Positions 35,489 to 44,474 are shown, counted from the stretch's first letter. The stretch is 64,000 nt of DNA from Yoonia maricola (GCF_002797915.1 NZ_PGTY01000003.1:62001-126000), one strand, 5' to 3'. Translations and numbers: made by a program. The notes: generated from the letters alone by a model not told the origin.

Positions 35489-35734
35489 GTCTCATATCCT
35501 CTGATTGCGGGCCGGCGCGCGGCACATCGCGTTAATCTCGTTGAAGCTGCCTTTTACCCGTGCGCGTGCGCGAGTCAACCAGAAAGCAACGTCAGCGTTG
35601 TGATATGGGGCATGCCGGACAAAACAGAGTTTTTTCGTACTTGGGATGGAGATAAGTGACCGCTTTGAGTCCAGAGTCACAAATGCAGCGAGATGCACGA
35701 ATGTCGGCTTCCACGACAATTCTGAAAAAAGCGT
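35489..35734. other. Intergenic region rpmG / merR
   Basis: About 250 bases with no convincing gene. Short frames occur on both strands but have no ribosome binding site and no family. It should hold the rpmG promoter (leftward); the MerR-type promoter begins at 35735. Confidence 0.5.
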
Positions 35735-35765
35735 TTGACCTAAAGCCGCTTCAGGTCGGTATGAA
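35735..35765 (+). promoter_or_regulatory. MerR-type promoter/operator with 19-bp spacer
   Basis: -35 TTGACC (35735-35740) and -10 TATGAA (35760-35765) are 19 bases apart, and the spacer holds a dyad, GACCTAAAG-N3-CTTCAGGTC with one mismatch (35737-35757). This is the hallmark of promoters that MerR-family activators twist into shape. It lies 24 bases before the merR start, so the gene is probably self-regulated with its partner SDR gene. Confidence 0.85.
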
Positions 35766-35788
35766 GCTTGACAGAAGGATCAGATCGC

Positions 35789-36151
35789 ATGAAACTTTCA
35801 GAAGTTGCTGACCGCACGGGGCTAAGTACCCCCACGATACGTTTCTATGAGAAATCGGGGCTGTGTCCTTCTATAGAGCGCGGACCGAACGGGAAACGCA
35901 GGTTTTCAGCGACGGACTCAGAATGGCTGATGTTGCTTGCATCATTGCGCTAGACCGGGATGTCCATGGCAGAAATGCGGGCGTTCGCAGACCTTTATGC
36001 ATCAGGTGACAGCACAGTCCCCGAGCGCAGGGCCGCACTCCTTGCACATAAACAGAGCCTTGAAGACCGCCAGGCAGAGTTGGACCTCTGCCGCACTATC
36101 CTGGACCGAAAACTGAAAAAATATGATGAGATAATGAAGGATCAGAGATGA
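35789..36151 (+). pseudogene. MerR-family regulator interrupted by an in-frame TAG
   Basis: The frame encodes an N-terminal MerR HTH (MKLSEVADRTGLSTPTIRFY, then EKSGL) up to LMLLASLR, then TAG at 35951-35953, then continues in the same frame as TGMSMAEMRAFADLYASGD and a C-terminal coiled-coil (ALLAHKQSLEDRQAELDLCR) to a stop at 36151. Family members read straight through at this point (LRxTGM), so one base change of a CAG, AAG or GAG codon explains the break. There is no frameshift. The N-terminal piece alone (54 residues) lacks the dimer helix. A sequencing error, readthrough or a recent nonsense mutation are the options. The last codons overlap the SDR start (ATGA). Confidence 0.82.
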
Positions 36152-36747
36152 GAATAATCATGGTTGGCGCGGCTGGCGATATTGGACAAGCCGCCTGCAA
36201 GGAGCTTGAGCAAAGGCATGAAATCATCAAAGTTGGTCGCTCCGGCGGAGACTATCGCGTTGATGTGGCCGACATATCCGCGGTGAAATCACTATTTGAG
36301 GCAGTCGGCGATTTTGAGGCAGTTGTGTCATGTGCGGGCGATGCGACCTTCGCGCCTTTGGCGGAGATGGATCAGGAGTCATTCATGGTCGGTCTTCAGC
36401 AAAAGGTCATGGGACAGGTTAATCTCGTTTTGGCTGGCCTCGACTTCATCGCTGATGGCGGGTCATTCACGCTGACAAGCGGCGTGCTTGATCGTGACCC
36501 AATCCGCATGGGGACAAATGCAGCGACCGCAAACGGTGCGTTGGCGGGCTTCGTCAAAGGTGCCGCGATTGAGATACCACGGGGGCTGAGAGTGAATGTC
36601 GTCAGTCCCGGAATGCTCGACGTGTCCGCGCCTCGCTATGGCGCATGGTTTCAGGGTCACAAGCCGGTTTCATCCCATGATGTCGGGCTGGCCTACGCAA
36701 AATGCGTAGAAGGTGCCTTGACCGGACAGGTTGTTATCGTGGACTAA
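36148..36747 (+). CDS. Short-chain dehydrogenase/reductase
   Basis: A 199-residue SDR. The NAD(P) loop is VGAAGDIGQAACKEL near residue 6 with GxxGxxG spacing; TSGV holds the serine, and the usual YxxxK is replaced by NAATANGALAGFVKG, where the Tyr position reads Asn/Ala while the Lys is kept. This marks the atypical SDR group that may bind NADP without classic catalysis. ATGA overlap with the merR frame makes it the likely target of that regulator. The chain is short but complete. Confidence 0.85.
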   Translation: MRIIMVGAAGDIGQAACKELEQRHEIIKVGRSGGDYRVDVADISAVKSLFEAVGDFEAVVSCAGDATFAPLAEMDQESFMVGLQQKVMGQVNLVLAGLDFIADGGSFTLTSGVLDRDPIRMGTNAATANGALAGFVKGAAIEIPRGLRVNVVSPGMLDVSAPRYGAWFQGHKPVSSHDVGLAYAKCVEGALTGQVVIVD

Positions 36748-36839
36748 CCAGCCAACGCGAAAAACCGGACTTTGGCGCAAGCGCAGCGAAATGGCGCTGA
36801 GTCCCGCAAACCACACCTTCTGACACACCAGATTATTAT

Positions 36840-37222
36840 GCGCGGATGGCCTATAAGCCGGATTCTGTCTTAGGTGATTTGCCAAAGGCAATTCACCCGA
36901 GATGACCATTCATCTAGGTCGCCTGTTACCAAGCGCCCTCTAGCTGCCAACCCGGACCGTCTGGGGTTCAAGCATCCCCGTCTTGCGACGCGAGGTCCCT
37001 ATTTGGCATTGCTCCCGGTGGGGCTTGCCGTGCCGCTTGCGTTGCCGCTTGCGCGGTGGGCTCTTACCCCACCGTTTCACCTTTTCCCCGGCGGACCGGG
37101 GTAGTCTGTTCTCTGTGGCGCTATCCCTGGGGTTACCCCCGCCGGGCGTTACCCGGCACCGTGCTTTTTGGAGTCCGGACTTTCCTCGACGAAGCTCGCC
37201 GCAGCCATCCAGCCATCCGCGC
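36840..37222 (-). ncRNA. rnpB: RNase P RNA (class A)
   Basis: Catalytic RNA of RNase P, which trims the 5' ends of tRNA precursors. On the minus strand the conserved GAGGAAAGTCCGGACTCC lies about 40 bases from the 5' end, and AGAATCCGGCTTATAGG closes the 3' end. P1 pairs perfectly: GCGCGGATGGC at the 5' end (37212-37222) with GCCATCCGCGC at the 3' end (36840-36850). The ~383-base length is usual for alphaproteobacteria. A repeat of GCAAGCGGCA sits in the P12-like arm. Protein-coding frames drawn in this region are false. Only 10 bases separate it from the amidase stop. Confidence 0.97.
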
Positions 37223-37229
37223 AAATGCG

Positions 37230-37258
37230 GGGTTAGGCGTTGCTTGCGTTCACGTCAA
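37230..37258 (-). promoter_or_regulatory. Probable rnpB promoter inside the amidase 3' end
   Basis: On the minus strand TTGACG (37253-37258) and TAACCC (37230-37235) are 17 bases apart, and the first base of the P1 helix comes 7 bases after the -10. The -35 is within the last amidase codons and the -10 contains its TAA stop. The -10 is poor, but the geometry is exact. Confidence 0.5.
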
Positions 37259-38054
37259 CGGGGAAACGCTGAGCGAGATCTGCAATCATTGCCAGATCGA
37301 TCATGTCCAATGGACCATTCGCATGGGGCCGAAACCGCAGCCGGAAGGTTTTTAGCAGCAGATCGGCATCTTCTACCGCAGTATAGCCAAAGGTTTTCAT
37401 CGCTGCCGCAAACCGCGCCTCATCCGCACCTTGCAAGGCCACTTCCGAAGAATGCGCGCAAGCGCTTGATGAGGGCCAAACAGACAGCCCCTCAAGCGCC
37501 AACCTGCGCCAGTCAAACCGCGCGCCGGGGTCAATCTTGCGTCCCGGTGCCATGTCGGAATGCCCGATGATCCTTTCGGGCCGTATGTCCCACCGCTGCT
37601 TGATCGCATGCAAAACATCGCTCAAAGCATCCATCTGCGCTGCTGCGAAAGGCGTGAACCCGGTGTTCGCCAGCTCGATCCCGATTGATCGGCTGTTCAC
37701 ATCCTGCGTTGCCCCCCATGCGCCTGCCCCGGCATGCCAGGCGCGCATCGCTTCAGGGACCAGACTGATCACATGTCCGGTCTCATCAATCAGATAATGG
37801 GCGGACACTTCCCCCTTGGGGTCGCAAAGCACATCACAGGCGGCATTGGCGCTTTGCATCGCGGTATAGTGGATCACTACGATGTCAGGCTGTGCACCCG
37901 CGCGGCGTGGTCCGAAATTGGGTGAACGTCGCGGTCCTGGCTGACCATCGCCCCACCCCGCAATCAGACGATAGCCGGGTGGCAGTGCAACCTCACTGTC
38001 CTGCGGCAAAGCGATAGGGTGCAGGATCCCATCCGCAGGCAAACCCGTCTCCAT
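37233..38054 (-). CDS. N-acetylmuramoyl-L-alanine amidase, AmpD type
   Basis: Zinc amidase of the Amidase_2 family that cuts the bond between MurNAc and the L-Ala of peptidoglycan fragments. Motifs: VVIHYTAM (first zinc His), AWHAGAGAWG, SIGIELANTG, and IGHSDMAPGRKIDPGARFDW with the second His, the catalytic Lys and the Asp ligand. No signal peptide is seen, so a cytoplasmic AmpD-like recycling role is likely. The start is unsure: ATG at 38054 overlaps the upstream lipoprotein gene by 62 bases, TTG at 38009 by 17; the conserved part begins near codon 25. rnpB follows 10 bases after the stop. Confidence 0.88.
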   Translation of the reverse strand: METGLPADGILHPIALPQDSEVALPPGYRLIAGWGDGQPGPRRSPNFGPRRAGAQPDIVVIHYTAMQSANAACDVLCDPKGEVSAHYLIDETGHVISLVPEAMRAWHAGAGAWGATQDVNSRSIGIELANTGFTPFAAAQMDALSDVLHAIKQRWDIRPERIIGHSDMAPGRKIDPGARFDWRRLALEGLSVWPSSSACAHSSEVALQGADEARFAAAMKTFGYTAVEDADLLLKTFRLRFRPHANGPLDMIDLAMIADLAQRFPVDVNASNA

Positions 38055-38763
38055 CTGGGTCGATCCCGCGGCGATCACGCTCTGGTCCACCGCGCGCAAG
38101 GAAATCACGCTGCGCATCATCCGGCGTTGCATATTCCGCGCAGTTCCGGCGGAACCGGTTATCACCGGACAAGAGCGAACGGCTGTACCATTCCTGCCCC
38201 TTCACATTAGGTGCATTTACAGCGTATTCGACAATATTCGGCCCGGTATTGGACGGACGCTGCGGCACCGCAGTGGGGGTGATCTGCTCGCGTGCTGCGG
38301 CCTGTGCCGCGCGGCGTTGGGCATCGCTTTCGATTGTTTCGCGCTCAGAAACCGCATCGAAACTTTGCTCGTCAGACAGACCTGTCCCGGCATTCACCAA
38401 ATCAGGTGCAGGGTTGCTAGGCGAGGCTTGCAAACCCTGGGTGCGCAAAGGATCAGCCGCCACGGCAGATGTTTGGGTTGACGTATCAGTGGTTGCCTGC
38501 GTTCCGATGCCGGCGGCAGCCAATGCGCTGGACGGGATTGCTTGCGATTGATCAATCGTCTGACCTGATACTGGCAAAGAACTGACCTGCGCAGGCGGCA
38601 CAATGGTGCCACGCGGTGCTGACAATTGCGCCTCACGTCGCGCGCGCTCAAGCTCGAACCTGGAGTATTCATCAAATCCAACACCACGTTCTGTGGGCAC
38701 AACACGCGGGGTGCAGGCCGCAAGCCCGATCAAAATGACTGCAATAACTATACGCGAATTCAT
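37993..38763 (-). CDS. Lipoprotein with Excalibur calcium-binding motif
   Basis: A 256-residue protein with lipobox LIGLAAC at residues ~11-17. A long low-complexity linker rich in Q, T, A and S is followed by a C-terminal Excalibur-type unit from about residue 205: NCAEYATPDDAQRDFLARGG and then DPDGDGFACGWDP, with a DxDGDG loop and paired cysteines. Such domains bind calcium outside the cytoplasm. The gene overlaps the start of the amidase, suggesting a cell-wall role. Confidence 0.85.
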   Translation of the reverse strand: MNSRIVIAVILIGLAACTPRVVPTERGVGFDEYSRFELERARREAQLSAPRGTIVPPAQVSSLPVSGQTIDQSQAIPSSALAAAGIGTQATTDTSTQTSAVAADPLRTQGLQASPSNPAPDLVNAGTGLSDEQSFDAVSERETIESDAQRRAAQAAAREQITPTAVPQRPSNTGPNIVEYAVNAPNVKGQEWYSRSLLSGDNRFRRNCAEYATPDDAQRDFLARGGPERDRRGIDPDGDGFACGWDPAPYRFAAGQ

Positions 38764-38803
38764 GATACCATACCCGTTAGACTGCCGCTTATTTTCATGC
38801 AGA

Positions 38804-40291
38804 TTACCACCACTTCGTGGGTTTGGCTACAAATCCGGCAGATTGCTCAAGACTATAGGCCACGTTCAGCAAATCGCCCTCTTCCCAAGGGCGCCCAATC
38901 AGCTGCAACCCAAGCGGCAAACCCTGCGCATCCTGCCCCGTCGGCACTGCAATTCCAGGCAAACCGGCAAGGTTCACCGTCACCGTGAACACGTCATTAA
39001 GATACATCTGGATCGGATCGGCATCCGTCATTTCGCCCAAGCCAAAGGCCGCCGAAGGTGTCGCAGGCGTCAGGATTGCATCGACCCCATCGGCAAAGAC
39101 GGTATCAAAGTCCTGCTTGATCAACGCACGCACACGGCGGGCACGGTTGTAGTACGCATCATAGAACCCGGCAGAGAGCACATAAGTCCCGACCATGACA
39201 CGGCGCTGAACCTCATGGCCAAACCCTTCTGCACGGGTTTTTTCATACATCTCGGTGATGCCATCGCCCTGTGCCAGTCTGGCCCGGTGCCCAAAACGCA
39301 CACCGTCATAGCGGGCTAGGTTGGATGATGCCTCCGCCGGGGCAATCACGTAGTAGGCGGGCAGTGCATATTTGGTATGTGGCAATGTGATATCGACGAT
39401 CTTGGCCCCTGCGTCTTTCAGCATTGTCGTGCCGTCTTCCCACAGTTTTTCAATCTCAGCAGGCATACCCTCCATACGGTATTCTTTCGGGATACCGATA
39501 GTCTTGCCACGAATGTCACCAGTCAGCGCCGCTTCAAAATCCGGCACCGCCAGATCAGCGCTGGTGCTATCCAACGGATCATGGCCGGCCATTGCCTTCA
39601 GCATGATGGCGGCATCGCGCACGTCCTTGGTCATTGGACCGGCCTGATCAAGGGATGATGCAAAAGCAACGATACCCCAGCGGGACACGCGGCCATAGGT
39701 GGGCTTCATGCCGGTGATCCCGACAAAGGCCGCAGGCTGGCGGATGGACCCGCCGGTGTCTGTGCCGGTCGCAGCGAGGCAGAGGTCCGCAGCGACGGCA
39801 CTCGCAGACCCACCGGAAGACCCACCCGGTGTGAGTGCCGTATCATCATTGCCGCGCCGCCATGGGTTCACTGCATTGCCATAGACAGAGGTTTCATTGG
39901 ATGAGCCCATCGCGAATTCATCCATGTTGAGCTTGCCCAACATGACCGCACCTGCGTCAAACAACTGGCTGGTGATGGTGCTCTCATACTCCGGCTTGAA
40001 GCCCTCAAGGATGCGGGACGCAGCCTGTGACGGCACACCCTTCGTGCAAAACAGGTCCTTAATCCCCAGCGGAATACCGCACATATCAGGCGCATCACCC
40101 GCCTTGATCCGAGTATCAGCGGCGGCCGCCTGAGCCTGCGCGATGTCAGGTGTATGATGCACGAAAGCACCCAGCGCGTCTGCACCCTCAATGGCTGTTA
40201 GGCAGGCAGATGTAATCTCCGCACTGGTGGTGTCACCCTTGCGCATGGCGTCGCGGGCTTGTGCGATGGTCAGTTTGGTCAGATCAGACAT
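38804..40291 (-). CDS. gatA: Aspartyl/glutamyl-tRNA amidotransferase subunit A
   Basis: Amidase subunit that releases ammonia from glutamine for conversion of Glu-tRNA(Gln) or Asp-tRNA(Asn). The 495-residue chain has the Ser-cis-Ser-Lys triad: [19 protein letters not shown] near residue 155, with the Lys in [12 protein letters not shown] near 76. It follows gatC in one operon with a one-base TAATG overlap. gatB is not in the window. Confidence 0.97.
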   Translation of the reverse strand: MSDLTKLTIAQARDAMRKGDTTSAEITSACLTAIEGADALGAFVHHTPDIAQAQAAAADTRIKAGDAPDMCGIPLGIKDLFCTKGVPSQAASRILEGFKPEYESTITSQLFDAGAVMLGKLNMDEFAMGSSNETSVYGNAVNPWRRGNDDTALTPGGSSGGSASAVAADLCLAATGTDTGGSIRQPAAFVGITGMKPTYGRVSRWGIVAFASSLDQAGPMTKDVRDAAIMLKAMAGHDPLDSTSADLAVPDFEAALTGDIRGKTIGIPKEYRMEGMPAEIEKLWEDGTTMLKDAGAKIVDITLPHTKYALPAYYVIAPAEASSNLARYDGVRFGHRARLAQGDGITEMYEKTRAEGFGHEVQRRVMVGTYVLSAGFYDAYYNRARRVRALIKQDFDTVFADGVDAILTPATPSAAFGLGEMTDADPIQMYLNDVFTVTVNLAGLPGIAVPTGQDAQGLPLGLQLIGRPWEEGDLLNVAYSLEQSAGFVAKPTKWW

Positions 40292-40578
40292 TATTCAACC
40301 ACCTTCGGCACAGCAAAGAACCCTTCTCGGGCATCGGGGGCGTTTTTCAACACAGCTTCTTGCTGGTCTCCATCCGTCACCACATCATCACGGCGCTTCA
40401 GACGCTGGGGTGTTACAGAGGTCATCGGCTCGACCCCTTCAACATCAACCTCATTGAGCTGCTCAATAAACCCAAGGATCGCACTGAATTCAGAGGCCAG
40501 TGCTGGCAGTGCATCGTCTTCCACCTTGATGCGGGCCAGCTTGGCCACGCGGCGGGCGGTTTCGGTGTCAATCGACAT
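40291..40578 (-). CDS. gatC: Aspartyl/glutamyl-tRNA amidotransferase subunit C
   Basis: A 95-residue stabilising subunit that wraps GatA against Gat[21 protein letters not shown] and [20 protein letters not shown] are GatC hallmarks. Its stop TAA overlaps the gatA ATG by one base, which couples their translation. Confidence 0.96.
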   Translation of the reverse strand: MSIDTETARRVAKLARIKVEDDALPALASEFSAILGFIEQLNEVDVEGVEPMTSVTPQRLKRRDDVVTDGDQQEAVLKNAPDAREGFFAVPKVVE

Positions 40579-40611
40579 GTGGAAACTCTCCGGTAAATCT
40601 TTGCCTCGCGT

Positions 40612-41265
40612 TTAGCGCTCTGCGGGGGCAGTCGCAAGCATATGGCGGATATAAACATGGATCATCCAACCCAACATGATGCCATTCAGGACATGCCAGA
40701 CAAAATGCGTGCCGAAGCTGATGCTGTCGCACAGCATTTCATCAACCGATCGAAAGGTGATCGAAGCTGTTAGAATAGCTGCACCGATCAGAAAACCGGA
40801 CACGATCTGCGGCCTGTCGCGCAGGCGGACAGCATAGATCACCAACAGCAGTGGCACCGTCCAGTAAAAGTTGGAAATAGCAAAGAACGGCACTTGGGCT
40901 GTGACCCAGACGACGCCGATGGCGTAAGGAAAGAACCCAAGCGTCGCAATAAAGGCAATCCACCCCCGCATCGGCACGATGTCGCGATTGACCCCGAAGA
41001 GGTAGATCAGGATGAACGCACCAATCGGCGCTACATCCAAAAGCAGCGCCCAGATCGTGGCATGTGTGTGGAACAGATAACTGCCCACCCCAATCATGAA
41101 CAGCACCGCCGTCAGAAACCGCGCCAACGGCACGCCTGCGCCGCGTCGCCACAGGATGAGAGCAGCGATGATAAAGGCGATGTTGGTAACCGCATTCAGC
41201 GGCTCGGACCAGTAGCTGAAATCCGTCCGTTCACAATAGCCGTCAACCTGTTGAAACCAATCCAT
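40612..41265 (-). CDS. Ceramidase family (CREST) integral membrane protein
   Basis: A 217-residue protein with seven predicted transmembrane helices. The CREST-hydrolase signatures are present: YCERTDFSYWSEPLNAVTN at the N-terminus, GSYLFHTHATIWALLLDVAP near residue 80, and THFVWHVLN near 188, giving the Ser, two His, Asp and metal His set of alkaline ceramidases. Substrate is unknown; ceramide or another amide lipid is possible, though this marine group is better known for ornithine lipids and for a few sphingolipids. It is between tadA and gatC on the same strand. Confidence 0.85.
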   Translation of the reverse strand: MDWFQQVDGYCERTDFSYWSEPLNAVTNIAFIIAALILWRRGAGVPLARFLTAVLFMIGVGSYLFHTHATIWALLLDVAPIGAFILIYLFGVNRDIVPMRGWIAFIATLGFFPYAIGVVWVTAQVPFFAISNFYWTVPLLLVIYAVRLRDRPQIVSGFLIGAAILTASITFRSVDEMLCDSISFGTHFVWHVLNGIMLGWMIHVYIRHMLATAPAER

Positions 41266-41268
41266 GCC

Positions 41269-41715
41269 TTATCTGCGTCCTGCAAAGAAGGTTTTTAGAA
41301 GGGTTTCGGACGCTGCGGCATCAATCCCGTCGTAGACCTCTGGCACATGATGACATTGCGGATGGCTGAACACCCGCGGGCCTTGGACAACCCCACCGGA
41401 TTTCGGGTCCGCCGCCCCGTAATACAGCCGCGCGATCCGGGCATTGCTGATAGCAGCCGCACACATGGGACATGGTTCCAAAGTCACGTATAGGTCGTGG
41501 CCTGTCAGCCTCTCCTGCCCCAGCGCGGCACAGGCGGCACGGATGGCCAAGACTTCGGCATGGGCTATGGGATCGTTCAATGCGCGTGTCCGGTTGCCTG
41601 CTTGCGCGACCACCCCATGTGGCCCGACGATAACCGCACCCACCGGCACTTCACCGCGTGCACCTGCCGCGCGCGCCTCTTTCATGGCAACGTCCATATA
41701 ACTGCGAAAATCCAT
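41269..41715 (-). CDS. tadA: tRNA-specific adenosine deaminase
   Basis: Deaminates A34 of tRNA-Arg(ACG) to inosine so that CGN codons can be read. The 148-residue chain has the zinc site: AHAEVLAI near residue 51 and EPCPMCAAAISNARI near 80. Length and the N-terminal MDVAMKEARAAGARGEVPVGAV are standard. The ceramidase-like gene follows after 3 bases, so they are co-transcribed. Confidence 0.95.
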   Translation of the reverse strand: MDFRSYMDVAMKEARAAGARGEVPVGAVIVGPHGVVAQAGNRTRALNDPIAHAEVLAIRAACAALGQERLTGHDLYVTLEPCPMCAAAISNARIARLYYGAADPKSGGVVQGPRVFSHPQCHHVPEVYDGIDAAASETLLKTFFAGRR

Positions 41716-41774
41716 GCCGCTTTCATGGCGTGCCCTGATGTGTCACACAAGCCCAAAGCCGGATCGGAGCGGGC

Positions 41775-42518
41775 ATGACCAAAGATATCTATGACCCTGC
41801 CTTTGTTGCGGATCTTTTTGATCGCTGTTCGAGCAACTATCGCTGGTGGAGTGCGGTCACCTCACTTGGTTTCATCGAACGATGGCGTAAGCAATGTGTG
41901 GCACTGTTGCAGGACGGGCCCTCTGATGTTCCCGATATTGTGGATTTGATGGCAGGCACCGGAGAGGTCTGGCCGCATCTGCTGGTCCGCTTTCCGAAGG
42001 CTAACCAGATTATCGCCGTCGACATCTCGCACCAGATGCATGTGCACGCGGTCGCACGCCTGCACGCTGACCGCGCAGATCAGATCACCCATATCGAAGC
42101 AAATGCACTGCAAACCGATCTGCCAGCCGCCCATGCGGACATGCTGATCTCGACATTTGGACTGAAGACATTCAACGCCGATCAGCAAAGGGTTCTCGCG
42201 CGTCAAATCGCACGTATTCTCAAGCCCGGCGGACAGTTTGCATTGATCGAGGCCTCTGATCCGAAAAGCTGGGTGTTGCGCCCGTTCTATCGGTTCTATC
42301 TGGATCGCATGCTGCCTTTGGTAGAGCGTCTTTTTCTCAAAGGTGCGCAGGATTTCAGCATGATCGGGACCTATACACGCAATTTTCGGGATTGTGGCCA
42401 GATGGCAGATGCGTTGCGCGCGGAAGGGCTGGACGTGAACCTCCGCCAGCATTTTTTTGGATGTGCCAGCAGTGTGTCTGGCAAAAAGCCGATTGCGGGA
42501 AAAGCAGAGCAGGACTAA
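41775..42518 (+). CDS. Class I SAM-dependent methyltransferase, UbiE-like
   Basis: A 247-residue methyltransferase. Motif I is VDLMAGTGEVWP near residue 55, the acidic residue after beta2 is in IIAVDIS, and FGLKTFNADQQR and the RILKPGGQFALIEASDP block match the UbiE/COQ5 fold. It is not a clear match to true UbiE, whose motif is different; the substrate is unknown. The next gene, rluB, starts 9 bases downstream, so they are probably one operon. Confidence 0.82.
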   Translation: MTKDIYDPAFVADLFDRCSSNYRWWSAVTSLGFIERWRKQCVALLQDGPSDVPDIVDLMAGTGEVWPHLLVRFPKANQIIAVDISHQMHVHAVARLHADRADQITHIEANALQTDLPAAHADMLISTFGLKTFNADQQRVLARQIARILKPGGQFALIEASDPKSWVLRPFYRFYLDRMLPLVERLFLKGAQDFSMIGTYTRNFRDCGQMADALRAEGLDVNLRQHFFGCASSVSGKKPIAGKAEQD

Positions 42519-42527
42519 AGGGACTCT

Positions 42528-43328
42528 ATGTCAGTCACCCCACCCCCCGGCGATCGGATCGCCAAAGTTCTGTCTCGCGCAGGGATTGCCAGCCGCCGCG
42601 AAGCCGAGCGGATGATCGAAGACGGACGCGTGAGCGTGAATGGCAAGACCATCACCAGCCCTGCACTGAACGTGACTGCTGATGACAGGGTTGTCGTGGA
42701 TGGCAAGCAAGTCGGCGAGCCCGAACCGCCGCGGATTTGGCTTTATCACAAGCCTGCGGGGCTCGTGACAACCGAGCGGGATGAGAAGGACCGCCCTACC
42801 GTTTTTGCGTCGCTGCCGGAAAACATGCCACGCGTGATGTCGGTCGGACGCCTTGACCTGAACTCCGAAGGTTTGCTTTTGCTGACCAACGACGGTGAGG
42901 TGAAACGCAAGCTGGAGCTGCCCTCAACCGGCTGGCTGCGCCGCTACCGTGTGCGTATCAATGGGTCTGTTAGCGAGGCTAAACTGGATGAATTGCGTGC
43001 GGGCATCGAGGTGGAGGGTATCCGATATCAACCCATGGTCGTCACTTTTGACCGCCAACAAGGGGCCAATGCCTGGCTGACCGTCAGCCTGCGTGAAGGC
43101 AAGAACCGCGAAATCCGCCGCGCGATGGGGGAAATCGGGGTCACTGTGAACCGCTTGATCCGGGTAAGCTATGGCCCGTTCCAATTGGCGGCTCTGAAAC
43201 AGGGCGAAGTGGAAGAACTGAAACAACGTGTTGTGCGTGATCAACTCGGTATTTCCGGCAAACCGACGCCAAAACGGGTCAGAAAGCCAGTTAATCGCCC
43301 CACAAAGGGGAAAAAGCGGTCCAGTTGA
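42528..43328 (+). CDS. rluB: 23S rRNA pseudouridine synthase, RluB type
   Basis: A 266-residue pseudouridine synthase that modifies 23S rRNA near the peptidyl-transferase centre. An S4 domain opens the chain (DRIAKVLSRAGIASRREAER), and the catalytic Asp is in VGRLDLNSEGLLLLTNDGE near residue 106. EGKNREIRRAMGE is the third motif. The basic C-terminal tail (KPTPKRVRKPVNRPTKGKKR) binds RNA. RluE is a less likely alternative. Confidence 0.92.
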   Translation: MSVTPPPGDRIAKVLSRAGIASRREAERMIEDGRVSVNGKTITSPALNVTADDRVVVDGKQVGEPEPPRIWLYHKPAGLVTTERDEKDRPTVFASLPENMPRVMSVGRLDLNSEGLLLLTNDGEVKRKLELPSTGWLRRYRVRINGSVSEAKLDELRAGIEVEGIRYQPMVVTFDRQQGANAWLTVSLREGKNREIRRAMGEIGVTVNRLIRVSYGPFQLAALKQGEVEELKQRVVRDQLGISGKPTPKRVRKPVNRPTKGKKRSS

Positions 43329-43393
43329 ACCTTGTTCTGCCTCATGCGTTGTGCATGGTGTGACATAATAATAATCTACCGGGGGACATTGCT

Positions 43394-44215
43394 TTGGCCG
43401 ACTTGCTAACGCTCGAAAACGCTATCAACCTGATCATGCTGTGCTTTTTGCAAGCAGTATTGGGCTTCGACAACCTGCTTTACATCTCGATTGAGAGTAA
43501 ACGCGCACCTGTCGCACAACAAAAATCTGTGCGCACATGGGGTATTATCATCGCCGTCGCCCTGCGGGTTGTGCTGCTTTTTACCATGATTCAGCTGATT
43601 GATGCGTTGTCGGAGCCGTTCTTTATTCTAGATTGGGAAGGCGTGATTGAGGGCGGCGTGAACTTTGCCACCATCGTCTTTGTCTTTGGTGGGGCCTTCA
43701 TCATGTACACAGCCGTCAAGGAAATCGGGCATATGCTGTCGATGGATGATCTGGGCCATGATGTCGAAGGCAAAGGGTCCAAATCCGCAGTGCAGGTGGT
43801 TGTCTTGATCGTTGTAATGAACCTGATCTTTTCTTTCGACTCTGTGCTTTCTGCCCTGGCGATTACCGACGTATTCCCAATCCTTGCTTTTGCGATCATC
43901 CTGTCAGGTCTGGCGATGCTCTTGCTTGCTGACGGAGTGACCCGTTTCTTGGAAAAGAACCGGATGTATGAGGTTCTGGGCCTTTTCATCCTGCTGATCG
44001 TTGGTGTTGTTCTGCTGGGCGAAGCTGGCCCAGCTGCGGCCCACGCGATGCATGATGACAGCCTGCAAATCATGGTCTTTGGTCAGGATATCATCCCGAT
44101 GTCGAAATCCACATTCTATTTCTCTGTGGTGGTGCTGGTTGCTGTTGAAGTGATCCAATCCGGCTATCGTCGAAAACTGGATGCAGAGCGTGCAGCATTG
44201 CAGAAACACTCGTAA
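43394..44215 (+). CDS. terC: TerC family integral membrane protein
   Basis: A 273-residue protein with seven to eight transmembrane helices. The TerC signatures are LQAVLGFDNLLYIS near residue 18 and LIFSFDSVLSALAIT near 143, with the acidic FDN and FDS loops that are thought to bind a cation. TerC/Alx proteins have been linked to tellurite tolerance and to metalation of secreted enzymes with Mn2+. The start is a TTG after GGGGGACATTGC; no ATG is nearby. It heads a same-strand run of nine genes. Confidence 0.9.
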   Translation: MADLLTLENAINLIMLCFLQAVLGFDNLLYISIESKRAPVAQQKSVRTWGIIIAVALRVVLLFTMIQLIDALSEPFFILDWEGVIEGGVNFATIVFVFGGAFIMYTAVKEIGHMLSMDDLGHDVEGKGSKSAVQVVVLIVVMNLIFSFDSVLSALAITDVFPILAFAIILSGLAMLLLADGVTRFLEKNRMYEVLGLFILLIVGVVLLGEAGPAAAHAMHDDSLQIMVFGQDIIPMSKSTFYFSVVVLVAVEVIQSGYRRKLDAERAALQKHS

Positions 44216-44270
44216 ATTCACCACCTCCACCCTATCTGAAACAGGAAAGAAACTGGCGGAGTAAACAAAA

Positions 44271-44474
44271 ATGGTGCGATTGATCCTTGTTGTGGCCTTT
44301 GTCGCAGTGGTTGCAGTTGTTACCATTGTGGCGCTGGGAACCATCATGGCCATCAGCGCAACGACCGCTGGAAAGGACAGTGACGATATGCCTGCGAAAT
44401 TTCGACGGATCACCTATGTGTTGCTGGTTGTTCTGCTGTTTGGTGTGACAACCGGCTGGCTGGGGGGCGTTTGA
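44271..44474 (+). CDS. Small two-helix membrane protein
   Basis: A 67-residue protein with two predicted transmembrane segments (LILVVAFVAVVAVVTIVALG and VLLVVLLFGVTTGWL) joined by a polar loop with KDSDDMPAKFRR. It is in the TerC operon; GGCGGAGTAAAC is its ribosome site, and its TGA overlaps the ATG of xpaC. I know of no named family. It may be an assembly factor for the operon's membrane complex. Confidence 0.75.
   Translation: MVRLILVVAFVAVVAVVTIVALGTIMAISATTAGKDSDDMPAKFRRITYVLLVVLLFGVTTGWLGGV

Noticed and set aside
36874..37355. Several protein frames in 36.8-37.3 kb
   Set aside because: This is the RNase P RNA, shown by P1 pairing and conserved core sequences.
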